From NCBI GenBank assembly GCA_031286025.1, contig JAITVB010000084.1:1-6118 (forward strand): a DNA stretch of 6,118 nt. The letters run 5' to 3'. Positions 1-6,118 of the stretch are shown here, in pieces (the first letter of the stretch is position 1; every line of letters begins with the position of its first letter). Below the pieces are notes generated by a model that saw nothing but the letters and a program-made list of their open reading frames with translations, was not told the origin of the DNA and did no database searches. Made by a program: the position numbers and the translations under genes. Source of the stretch: Rikenellaceae bacterium. GTDB lineage: Bacteria > Bacteroidota > Bacteroidia > Bacteroidales > Rikenellaceae.

Positions 1-1
1 C

Positions 2-39
2 GGTAACCGGAAAACGATCTCAACAGGCAACCGGAGAAC
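2..39. repeat. Short imperfect direct repeat
   Basis: GGTAACCGGAAAAC (2-15) recurs as GGCAACCGGAGAAC (26-39), matching at 12 of 14 positions with a 24-base period. It lies in the possible coding tail at the left edge. It may be an internal repeat of that gene or chance. The left edge hides whether more copies exist. Confidence 0.3.
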
Positions 40-68
40 CTGCCGAGGGAAAGTCCATCCTTGCATAA
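3..68 (+). CDS. Possible C-terminal tail of an upstream gene (partial)
   Basis: Reading from base 3, 21 codons stay open and end at TAA (66-68), giving a polar tail that ends GEPAEGKSILA. Base composition changes sharply to AT-rich right after this stop, which is what a gene end looks like here. Against it, third codon positions are A-rich, unlike the G/C-rich third positions of the genes downstream. A minus-strand reading that starts at an ATG complementary to 64-66 and runs leftward off the window (MQGWTFPRQV...) is equally open, so a divergent gene start is the alternative. No function can be assigned. Confidence 0.25.
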   Translation, partial: VTGKRSQQATGEPAEGKSILA

Positions 69-139
69 TCGCAATGTTACGATTTTTTTTGAAATATTCC
101 TATATTGAAAAATAAAAAACGAGACCCGTAGAAATCCGA

Positions 140-171
140 TTGAAAATTGTATATTCGCAGGATAGAATTTA
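140..171 (+). promoter_or_regulatory. Weak promoter candidates for the pectate lyase gene
   Basis: The AT-rich leader holds two imperfect matches to the Bacteroidetes -7 element TAnnTTTG. TATATTCG (150-157) differs at one fixed position but has no TTG at the right distance upstream. TAGAATTTA (163-171) is a poorer match, but TTG at 140-142 lies 20 bases upstream, the same gap seen at the strong promoter near 4433-4463. Either would start transcription shortly before the ATG cluster at 186-197. Neither is convincing alone. Confidence 0.25.
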
Positions 172-194
172 ACCCCCGACTACTTATGATGTGC

Positions 195-1874
195 ATGAAA
201 TGTTTGAAGAGCGTGACAGCCGCCTCCTTGTTGTTGCTGTTGGCCGGCACGGTCCGGGCCCAATATCCGACGATCCCGCCCGAGCGGCAAGCCGTTGGCG
301 ACTCGATGCTGGCGCGGGCCGATCGAGCTTCCGACGCTGCGTTTGTACGGGCGATGGTTGTGATCCGCGCCGAAGCGATGACCGGCGGGCGGCCTTATCT
401 GCCTTGGTCGAACCGGCCTTCCGACCTGCCCCAGGCCGAATTGCGGGCTTTTCCCGGCGCTGAAGGGGGCGGAGCTTTTACCGCCGGCGGACGCGGTGGC
501 AAAGTGATCACCGTCACCAGTCTGGCCGACAACGGCCCCGGCACTTTTCGCGAGGCTTGCGAAACGGGAGGTGCACGCATCATTGTATTTAACGTGGCCG
601 GGGTGATCCGCCTCGAAACGCCGATCTCGATCCGCGCACCCTATGTGACCATCGCCGGACAGACCGCCCCGGGCGACGGCGTGTGCATCACCGGCCGCAC
701 GGTCAACATCGACACCCACGACGTGATCATGCGCCACATGCGCTTCCGCCGCGGCAACACCGGCGTGACCGACCGCGACGACGCCCTGGGAGGCGAACCG
801 ATCGGCAACGTGATCATCGACCACGTGTCGGCCAGTTGGGGGTGCGACGAAAATCTCTCGGCCTACCGCCACATGTATATCAACGAATGGGGCCAACGCA
901 TCCGCCTGACGACCTGCAACCTGACGATCCAGAACTGCATCTCGTCCGAGGGGCTCGATACCTACAACCACTCGTTCGGCAGCACGCTCGGCGGGCGCAA
1001 CAACACTTTCGTGCGCAATCTCTACGCCTGCAATGCGGGACGCAACCCGTCGATGGCCAGTTCGGAGTTCAACTTCATCAACAACGTGCTTTTCAACTGG
1101 GTACACCGCACGGGCGATGGCGCGGGCTACTCCTATAACGTGATCGGCAATTACCTCAAGCCCGGTCCGGCCACCCCGATCGACAAACCGATCGGCCACC
1201 GCATCATGCAGATCAACGGCAAGGGCCGCACCCAAGGTTGGTTGTATGCCGAAGGCAACTACGTGGAGGGCTTCCCGGCCGTAAACAAAGACAACTGGAA
1301 AGGCGACGGCCTGCAACTCGGTTACGAGGGCAGCCTGACGGCCGACGAATCTTTCATCCGTGCCAAGGCGATGATGCCGATGGCACCGGTGACGGTGATG
1401 AGTGCCAAGAACGCCTATGCCTATGTGCTGAAGAACGCCGGGGCGACTCTGCCGCGACGCGACGCGGTCGATGACCGCGTCATCCGTCAGGTGACCACGG
1501 GCGAGATCGAATATGTCGACGGCGGCGACTACGGCGATATCCTCAAAGACCTCGTAACGCTGAAAATGAACCTTCGCCTCGGCCCCGAATCCTATAAACT
1601 GGGGATCATCTATGATCCGCGCCAGGTGGGTGGCCTGCCCGAATACACCGGTACGCCCTATGTCGACACCGACAAGGACGGGATGCCCGATACCTGGGAA
1701 ATCCGTTACGGTCTGACCCCGAACGATCCGTCGGACGCGGTCGGCGACCTCAACGGCGACGGGTACACCAACATCGAAAAATACATCAACGGGATCGACC
1801 CGAAGAAGAAAGTCGACTGGAACGATCCGAAGAACAACCACGACACGCTCGAAGGCCGCAAAAGCCTGCTGTAA
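195..1874 (+). CDS. Secreted polysaccharide lyase family 1 (pectate lyase)
   Basis: Predicted exported lyase that cleaves polygalacturonate-type pectin by calcium-dependent beta-elimination; 559 residues from ATG 195. That start gives a clean Sec signal peptide (MKCLK, hydrophobic core, cleavage at VRA|Q near 22/23). In-frame ATGs at 186 and 189 are also possible; the longer reading from TTG at 147 is unlikely. A polar linker (23-82) precedes the parallel beta-helix domain, which begins with AFPGAEGGGAFTAGGRGGKV (85-104). IIDHVSASWG (D209) and DE (218-219) fit the calcium-binding region of PL1. R283 in AGRNPSM, after FVRNLYACN, fits the catalytic arginine. The C-terminus has two aspartate-rich calcium-binding motifs, DTDKDGMPD (491-499) and DLNGDGYTN (518-526), then a basic tail. 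A strong terminator follows the stop. Family assignment is firm; exact pectin specificity is inferred. Confidence 0.93.
   Translation: MKCLKSVTAASLLLLLAGTVRAQYPTIPPERQAVGDSMLARADRASDAAFVRAMVVIRAEAMTGGRPYLPWSNRPSDLPQAELRAFPGAEGGGAFTAGGRGGKVITVTSLADNGPGTFREACETGGARIIVFNVAGVIRLETPISIRAPYVTIAGQTAPGDGVCITGRTVNIDTHDVIMRHMRFRRGNTGVTDRDDALGGEPIGNVIIDHVSASWGCDENLSAYRHMYINEWGQRIRLTTCNLTIQNCISSEGLDTYNHSFGSTLGGRNNTFVRNLYACNAGRNPSMASSEFNFINNVLFNWVHRTGDGAGYSYNVIGNYLKPGPATPIDKPIGHRIMQINGKGRTQGWLYAEGNYVEGFPAVNKDNWKGDGLQLGYEGSLTADESFIRAKAMMPMAPVTVMSAKNAYAYVLKNAGATLPRRDAVDDRVIRQVTTGEIEYVDGGDYGDILKDLVTLKMNLRLGPESYKLGIIYDPRQVGGLPEYTGTPYVDTDKDGMPDTWEIRYGLTPNDPSDAVGDLNGDGYTNIEKYINGIDPKKKVDWNDPKNNHDTLEGRKSLL
1665..1772 (+). 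other. C-terminal calcium-binding repeat module of the lyase
   Basis: Within the lyase, DTDKDGMPDTWE resembles a thrombospondin type 3 or EF-hand-like calcium loop. About 27 residues later, DLNGDGYTNIEKYING has the DxNxDG pattern of EF-hand or dockerin-like loops. The pair looks like a small calcium-stabilised cap common at the end of secreted Bacteroidetes polysaccharide lyases. It lacks the conserved features of a Por secretion (type IX) C-terminal domain. A cellulosomal dockerin is unlikely, because the two loops are not a duplicated 22-residue repeat. Confidence 0.7.
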
Positions 1875-1890
1875 GAGCATGCCCCTTTTT

Positions 1891-1912
1891 GCACCTGCTG
1901 TGCGGCAGGTGC
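1891..1912 (+). other. First hairpin after the lyase gene
   Basis: GCACCTGC (1891-1898) and GCAGGTGC (1905-1912) form a perfect 8-bp stem around a 6-base loop, 16 bases after the lyase stop codon. No T-run follows on the + strand, and on the minus strand the exit side is A/G-rich. By itself it is therefore not a typical intrinsic terminator. It could stabilise the 3' end of the mRNA or assist the stronger hairpin 6 bases downstream. Confidence 0.6.
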
Positions 1913-1918
1913 TTCCCG

Positions 1919-1954
1919 CCCGCCCCGGCCAATGGCCGGGGCGGGTTTGTTTTT
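1919..1954 (+). terminator. Strong intrinsic terminator after the lyase gene
   Basis: CCCGCCCCGGCC (1919-1930) pairs perfectly with GGCCGGGGCGGG (1934-1945) across a 3-base AAT loop, giving a 12-bp stem made entirely of G-C pairs. The T-rich tract TTTGTTTTT (1946-1954) follows directly. This is a classic Rho-independent terminator for rightward transcription and should largely separate the lyase transcript from the receptor gene. Confidence 0.9.
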
Positions 1955-2078
1955 GAAAGGCATGGCCGATAGCGGCCTGGTTTCCGTCTAAAGGAAGAAC
2001 CTTGTCGTCCGAAAAATCCCTATTTATTCAAGTATAAAATAAAACACAAAAATTCCCCTGTGAAAATACAAAAAACCA

Positions 2079-2086
2079 TACCTTTA
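2079..2086 (+). promoter_or_regulatory. Probable -7 promoter element for the TonB receptor gene
   Basis: TACCTTTA matches the Bacteroidetes -7 consensus TAnnTTTG at all fixed positions but the last. It ends 28 bases before the receptor ATG, close to the 24-base spacing at the clear promoter downstream. The -33 element is poor: CTGTG around 2058-2062 is the nearest resemblance to TTG. The surrounding 2009-2100 stretch is AT-rich with no coding potential. Confidence 0.4.
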
Positions 2087-2100
2087 CGGTTTCAAAAACC

Positions 2101-2107
2101 AAGGAAG
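2101..2107 (+). promoter_or_regulatory. Shine-Dalgarno-like site before the receptor gene
   Basis: AAGGAAG in the purine-rich run just ahead of ATG 2115 sits at normal ribosome-binding distance. It is worth noting because the other two genes in the window have no such site. It supports 2115 as the start over the in-frame ATG at 2124. Confidence 0.5.
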
Positions 2108-2114
2108 AAGAAAG

Positions 2115-4382
2115 ATGAAACGCATGCAAACGATCCGTACCCTGGCGGCCATCGCAGCCCTGCTGTGCAGCGTGGCCCGGGTGGCGGCCGCAACCGATGA
2201 AAAAATCCCCGCCATTCCCGCGTTTCCGGCGGCGAATATCCCTCCGGCTTCCCCGGAAACAGTTCCAACCCTGCGCGACTCGATAGAAAACATATACAAC
2301 TTCAGCGAAGTGGTCGTGACGGCCACCCGCACTCCGTTGACCCTGAAAAATACCCCGGTGATCACCCGCGTGATCTCGGCTCGCGAGATCGAAACGAGCG
2401 GCGCCCGCAGCATCCAGGAGATACTTTCGATGGAGTTGGCCGGCGTCGAATTCCACCAGGCGGGCTTCGGGACGCAGATGCTGTTCCAGGGACTCGACGC
2501 GCGCTACATCCTCTTTCTGATCGATGGCGAGCGGATGGCCGGCGAAACTTATGGCAACATCGACTATGCCCGCATTCCGGTGGGCGACATCGAACGGATC
2601 GAGATCGTGCGCGGTGCCTCGTCGGTACTCTACGGCTCGAACGCGATGGGGATGGTGGTCAACGTGATCACCCGCACCCCGAAGCGCCCGGTCGAGATCA
2701 GCGCGTCGGCCGGCTACGGCGGTTTTTATCAGAAAGACAACAACACGCCCCTGACCGGCATTCCGGATTACAACAGCAAACTCGACGTTCCGAACATCGA
2801 CGCCAACCTGTCGGTGGGTCTCGCCCTGGGGAAAGTGCGGTCGCAAACCTACCTTTCCTACCTGGGTGTCGATGCCTTCAATCCGGTGAGCGCCGAGGAG
2901 GAAGAACGCTTTTATCCCGAACTGAAGATCACCTCGATCACGATGGGCCCCCGTGGCCCCGAGTCGAAAGTGCGCTACGTGGCCGACACCGCGCTGAAAG
3001 CCCCGATCGACACCGCCGGGCTGAGCGTGGGTGGCTCGCGCAGTTTCAACGTACGGCAGCGGTTCGACTATCGGGTCAACGACAAGTTGAGCCTTTTCTG
3101 GAGCGGCAGCTATTTCAACCGGTCGCAGTACGACTTTGCGAACAGCATCAACAAGGGCAGCGACGGATCGGCGTGGAGCAACGAAAGTTACAACGCCTAT
3201 TCGACGCAGGCCGGGGCCGAATACCGTCCCGACGCCCGGCAAGTATGGCGCTTGACCTACTACGGCGACCTTTACCAACGCAACCTCGACACGTTGGAGT
3301 TGCTCCTTCCCAAGCAGCGCCACGTCTACAACCTGCCGCGCCTGCTCTGGACGATGGAGGCCGGCCGCCATAACCGGGTCATTGCGGGTGCTGAATTTTT
3401 GAACGAAGCCCTCAATTTCGATCTGAACCCCGACGGCTATGACGACCAAAGGCGGCTCAACACTTTTTCGGCTTATGCCCAGAATGAGTTGACGACCAAC
3501 ATCGGCCTCGGCTTCGTGGGTGGTGTGCGTGTCGATTGGAACGACCGGTTCGGAGGGAGCGTCACCCCAAAGTTTTCCGTAAAATACGTCGTCGGCGACT
3601 TTAACTTCCGTGCAAATTACGCCCGGGGCTACCGCAACCCGTCGCTCAAGGAGATGTATATGAAATACCGCATTCCGATGGGCGGGATGAGTGCCAACAG
3701 CACGTGGATCGTCGGAAATCCCGACCTGAAACCGGAATACAACCAATACGTTTCGCTTTCGGCCGAATATACCCGCGGATTCTTCAACGCTTCGGCCACG
3801 GGCTACGTGAGCTATTTTTCGGACAAGATCGACGTACGCCGCGAGCAGCCCGACGAATACACCACCTACCTGGTCTACGACAACATCGACAAGAGCACTT
3901 TCTCCGGCCTCGAACTGATGCTACGCGCCCGTTTGGTGAAAGGCCTTTTCGTGATGGGCAACTACAACTACATCCATCAGACCGAGAACGCGCCCGAGGC
4001 ATCGACCCAGTATATCTTCGTCAGCCCCCACACGGCGGCCCTGCGTCTGGATTATATGTTCACCTGTGGGACGACCGACTTTGCGCTCAATCTTTCGGGC
4101 CGTTTCGTGGGCGAAAAGACCTACGAAGACATGATGACCATCGTCGAGCTACCCGCCGCCGGGCCACAACTGCCCACCATCTACAGCGGCAACTACACCG
4201 CCCGGGCCGACGCTTACACTACTTGGGGAGCGATGGCCAGCGTCGCATTTACTCCTGACCTGACCTTTTCCGTGGGGGGCGAAAACCTGTTTAATTACGT
4301 CCCGTCGGTGGTCAATTTCAACTCGGGGATCGTGCCGCCGCGCAATTTTTTTGTGCGAATGTCCTACCGCTTCAATCGTTAA
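2115..4382 (+). CDS. TonB-dependent outer-membrane receptor, BtuB/siderophore-like
   Basis: Complete 755-residue outer-membrane active transporter, predicted to take up a ligand using TonB/ExbBD energy. A Sec signal peptide (1-26, ending RVAAA) is followed by a proline-rich linker (about 30-52), a TonB box EVVVTATRT (65-73) and a plug domain (about 74-190) with the conserved RIEIVRGASSVLYG (161-174). The rest is a 22-stranded barrel rich in alternating aromatic strands, ending MSYRFNR. YRNPSLKEMY (506-515) and GNPDLKPE (534-541) correspond to the FRAP and NPDL boxes shared by heme, cobalamin and related receptors. No histidine lies between them (516-533), so heme binding is not supported. It has no N-terminal carboxypeptidase-like domain and no SusD partner beside it, so it is not a SusC. 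The ligand (metal chelate, cofactor or oligosaccharide) is unknown. Confidence 0.95.
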   Translation: MKRMQTIRTLAAIAALLCSVARVAAATDEKIPAIPAFPAANIPPASPETVPTLRDSIENIYNFSEVVVTATRTPLTLKNTPVITRVISAREIETSGARSIQEILSMELAGVEFHQAGFGTQMLFQGLDARYILFLIDGERMAGETYGNIDYARIPVGDIERIEIVRGASSVLYGSNAMGMVVNVITRTPKRPVEISASAGYGGFYQKDNNTPLTGIPDYNSKLDVPNIDANLSVGLALGKVRSQTYLSYLGVDAFNPVSAEEEERFYPELKITSITMGPRGPESKVRYVADTALKAPIDTAGLSVGGSRSFNVRQRFDYRVNDKLSLFWSGSYFNRSQYDFANSINKGSDGSAWSNESYNAYSTQAGAEYRPDARQVWRLTYYGDLYQRNLDTLELLLPKQRHVYNLPRLLWTMEAGRHNRVIAGAEFLNEALNFDLNPDGYDDQRRLNTFSAYAQNELTTNIGLGFVGGVRVDWNDRFGGSVTPKFSVKYVVGDFNFRANYARGYRNPSLKEMYMKYRIPMGGMSANSTWIVGNPDLKPEYNQYVSLSAEYTRGFFNASATGYVSYFSDKIDVRREQPDEYTTYLVYDNIDKSTFSGLELMLRARLVKGLFVMGNYNYIHQTENAPEASTQYIFVSPHTAALRLDYMFTCGTTDFALNLSGRFVGEKTYEDMMTIVELPAAGPQLPTIYSGNYTARADAYTTWGAMASVAFTPDLTFSVGGENLFNYVPSVVNFNSGIVPPRNFFVRMSYRFNR

Positions 4383-4432
4383 CGGCAGGGAGGGTGAGTT
4401 AGCGTAAATTTCCGGCAAATCGGATCGGGGCG

Positions 4433-4463
4433 TTGGCGTTTCGGGTTTCGTTTTCTATCTTTG
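4433..4463 (+). promoter_or_regulatory. Bacteroidetes-type promoter for the GH2 gene
   Basis: TTG (4433-4435) lies 20 bases upstream of TATCTTTG (4456-4463), which matches the Bacteroidetes sigma-ABfr -7 consensus TAnnTTTG at every fixed position. Transcription would begin near 4470, giving a leader under 20 bases before ATG 4488 with no Shine-Dalgarno sequence. I see no terminator hairpin between the receptor stop and this site, so read-through from the receptor gene may add to expression. Confidence 0.8.
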
Positions 4464-4487
4464 GAAAAACCCTAACGCATAATCCCT

Positions 4488-6118
4488 ATGAAACGTTTTT
4501 CAATAATTTCTGTCCTGCTCCTGCTGATCGCCGGGCAGACTGAGGCCCAACCCCGCCTGGTGGACGACCTCTCGGGCGAAGGTTGGAAACTCTGGCACGA
4601 CACCCAGGCCCAATGGCAGCAAGAGGAAATTTTTAATCAGCCGGTCGATATCTCGGAATTACCCGTGGTGTCGCCTACCGGCGGTTGGACCGTACTGGGC
4701 TCGGCGCAGATGGTCGGCGTGAAAGTTCCCGGCACCCTTGAAGAATACCTGCAGAAAGAGAGCGGCCCCGAAGGCGACCTGAGTGGCGTTTCGTGGTGGG
4801 TACGTCCGCTCGACATTCCGAAATATACCGGGGTAAAAAAGGTGATCCTCAAATTCGGTTCGATCCGCTCGCGTGCCGAGGTCTTTATCGATCGGAAATT
4901 GGCGGGATACTGGATCGTCGATAACGTCCCCTTTGAAGTCGACATCACCAAATTCGTACAGCCGGGCCGCACTGCCGAACTTGCCGTGCGCATCACCGAC
5001 GCCGGGGGCAACTACGACTGGCGGGACGGCGCGCTCATCCCCTGGGGCGACAAGACCCTGCCTCCCGGCCACGCTTTCGGCGGTATCACGGGCCGCGTCA
5101 TTCTCGAAGTGTGCGATCCCGTCTACACGAGCGACATCTACATGCAGAACACCCCGGCCCTGACCACGGTCAATGCCGTCCTGACGATCAATAATACCAC
5201 GGGCAAAGCCGTTACGCGCAGTGTGACGGTTGACGTCTACCCGGCGGGTAAGACTTCGCCGGCGGTCTTTTCCGCAAAGCTGACCCAAACGTTCGCCCCG
5301 GGTGAGAACGAGATCATTGTCCCCGTTTCGGTGCCCGATGCCGGGTTGTGGGATGTCGACAACCCCAACCTCTATTCCTGTGCGGTGCTGATTCAGGAAG
5401 GTTCGCGTGCGGCCGACCTGGCCCAACAGCGTTTTGGCTTCCGTTGGTTCGAAGCCGAGGGCATCGGACAGGACGCGATATTCCGCCTGAACGGCAAACG
5501 CATCGTGTTGCGTTCGTCCATCAGTTGGAGCTTCTGGCCCGTCAACGGTATTTTTCCGACCGACGAACTGGCCCGCCGCCAGATAGAGATCGCCAAGGAA
5601 TTAGGCCTCAATATGCTCAATTTCCACCGCTTTATGGGCAGCCCCAACGTGTTGGACTATGCCGATGAACTCGGCCTGCTCTATTTCGAAGAGCCGGGCG
5701 GTTACCGCACGCAGGCCAACAACCCCTTTCTGAGAGAGAACCTGCGCCAGAAAGTGATGATGATGGTCAAACGCGACCGCAGCCATCCCTCGTTGGTGAT
5801 CTTTAACATGATGAACGAATCGGGGGCGGCGCGGCCCGATAAACTGGCCGTCGAACTCTCGGACATGCGCCAGGCGCATGCGCTCGACCCGTCGCGCTAC
5901 CTGCTGCGCACCTCGGCGTGGGCGGCGGCCGACTATGTCGACGACCAGGCCAAGATCCACCTGCGTCCCTACGACACGACGATGTACTGGAACGGTTGGT
6001 ACGACTACCACCACGCCGGCGGTCCCGCCTCGTGGCATCAGGAACTCTACCGTGGCCCCGGCGATTACTATAACAACACGACCAATAAAAAAGAGATCGT
6101 TTTCTACGGCGAGGAAGG
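4488..6118 (+). CDS. Exported glycoside hydrolase family 2 protein (3' truncated by window)
   Basis: An open frame of 543 codons runs off the right edge. ATG 4488 starts a Sec signal peptide (MKRFSIISVLLLLIAG, cleavage at TEA|Q, 20/21) with no lipobox, suggesting a periplasmic or secreted enzyme. It has the GH2 layout: an N-terminal jelly-roll sugar-binding domain (about 60-205) with AFGGITG (196-202), an Ig-like domain (about 208-320) ending RFGFRWFE, then a TIM barrel entered at FRLNGKRIVLR (332-342). NFHRF (378-382), YADELGLLYFEE and KRDRSHPSLVIFNMMNES are barrel landmarks; E444, after N443, fits the acid/base. FYGEEG at the cut end may carry the nucleophile (E542 or E543). The family acts on beta-galactosides, beta-mannosides or beta-glucuronides; the active-site context is divergent, so substrate is not assigned. 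The neighbouring lyase hints at pectin side chains. Confidence 0.9.
   Translation, partial: MKRFSIISVLLLLIAGQTEAQPRLVDDLSGEGWKLWHDTQAQWQQEEIFNQPVDISELPVVSPTGGWTVLGSAQMVGVKVPGTLEEYLQKESGPEGDLSGVSWWVRPLDIPKYTGVKKVILKFGSIRSRAEVFIDRKLAGYWIVDNVPFEVDITKFVQPGRTAELAVRITDAGGNYDWRDGALIPWGDKTLPPGHAFGGITGRVILEVCDPVYTSDIYMQNTPALTTVNAVLTINNTTGKAVTRSVTVDVYPAGKTSPAVFSAKLTQTFAPGENEIIVPVSVPDAGLWDVDNPNLYSCAVLIQEGSRAADLAQQRFGFRWFEAEGIGQDAIFRLNGKRIVLRSSISWSFWPVNGIFPTDELARRQIEIAKELGLNMLNFHRFMGSPNVLDYADELGLLYFEEPGGYRTQANNPFLRENLRQKVMMMVKRDRSHPSLVIFNMMNESGAARPDKLAVELSDMRQAHALDPSRYLLRTSAWAAADYVDDQAKIHLRPYDTTMYWNGWYDYHHAGGPASWHQELYRGPGDYYNNTTNKKEIVFYGEE

Noticed and set aside
44..56. CGAGGGAAAGTCC, resembling the conserved GAGGAAAGUCC segment of RNase P RNA
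   Set aside because: The match contains an extra G. The several hundred bases of conserved RNase P structure that should follow are replaced by an AT-rich gap and the lyase gene.
180..1880. 566-codon open frame on the minus strand opposite the lyase
   Set aside because: It is aligned codon-for-codon with the lyase and is open only because the sense gene lacks TTA, CTA and TCA codons. Its translation is a His/Val/Asp/Arg-rich sequence with no recognisable domain, while the + strand encodes a clear PL1 enzyme.
2115..2192. Lipoprotein signal at Cys18 of the receptor
   Set aside because: The residues before the cysteine (ALL) do not fit a lipobox, and outer-membrane barrels use an ordinary Sec signal; the RVAAA cleavage site fits.
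2028..3746. 572-codon open frame on the minus strand opposite the receptor
   Set aside because: It has the same codon-mirror cause as the frame opposite the lyase. It covers a well-conserved TonB receptor and shows no protein family signature of its own.
2115..4382. SusC-type glycan transporter or heme receptor
   Set aside because: There is no N-terminal carboxypeptidase-like extension, the length is 755 and not the roughly 1000 residues of SusC, and no SusD gene is adjacent. The histidine expected between the FRAP and NPDL boxes of a heme receptor is absent.
4637..6038. Several medium-length frames on both strands over 4637-6038
   Set aside because: They all overlap the continuous GH2 frame from 4488 to the window end, which has a signal peptide, promoter and family motifs. 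They are shadows in other frames.

Overview
The window reads as the chromosome of a GC-rich member of the Bacteroidales, possibly an Alistipes/Rikenellaceae-like gut bacterium (an inference). The evidence is one exact Bacteroidetes-type promoter (TAnnTTTG with an upstream TTG), mostly absent Shine-Dalgarno sequences, AT-rich gaps between GC-rich genes, mature proteins starting at Gln after a Sec signal peptide, and a TonB-dependent receptor beside polysaccharide-degrading enzymes.

Three substantial genes lie on the + strand. Positions 1-68 may hold the last codons of an upstream gene, followed by an AT-rich leader. Positions 195-1874 encode a secreted family 1 polysaccharide lyase (pectate lyase type) with a C-terminal calcium-binding repeat module. 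Two hairpins follow, the second a very strong intrinsic terminator (1919-1954). A gap with a probable promoter then leads into 2115-4382, a complete TonB-dependent outer-membrane receptor of the BtuB/siderophore/heme-receptor architecture, not the SusC architecture. After a 105-base gap with a near-perfect promoter, 4488 to the window end encodes the first 543 residues of an exported glycoside hydrolase family 2 protein, cut off by the window edge close to where its catalytic nucleophile is expected.

Functionally, the lyase would cleave polygalacturonate-type pectin by beta-elimination. The GH2 enzyme would remove a sugar from side chains or oligosaccharides. The receptor would take up a ligand across the outer membrane using TonB energy. 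No SusD-like binding protein, SusC-type receptor or regulator is present, so this is not a canonical polysaccharide utilisation locus within the window. The terminator and separate promoters suggest the genes are transcribed at least partly independently. The receptor's ligand cannot be read from the sequence. I found no RNA gene, CRISPR array, insertion sequence or clearly novel system. The points most worth checking are the divergent GH2 active-site context, the orphan receptor between two carbohydrate enzymes, and the start of the lyase gene.
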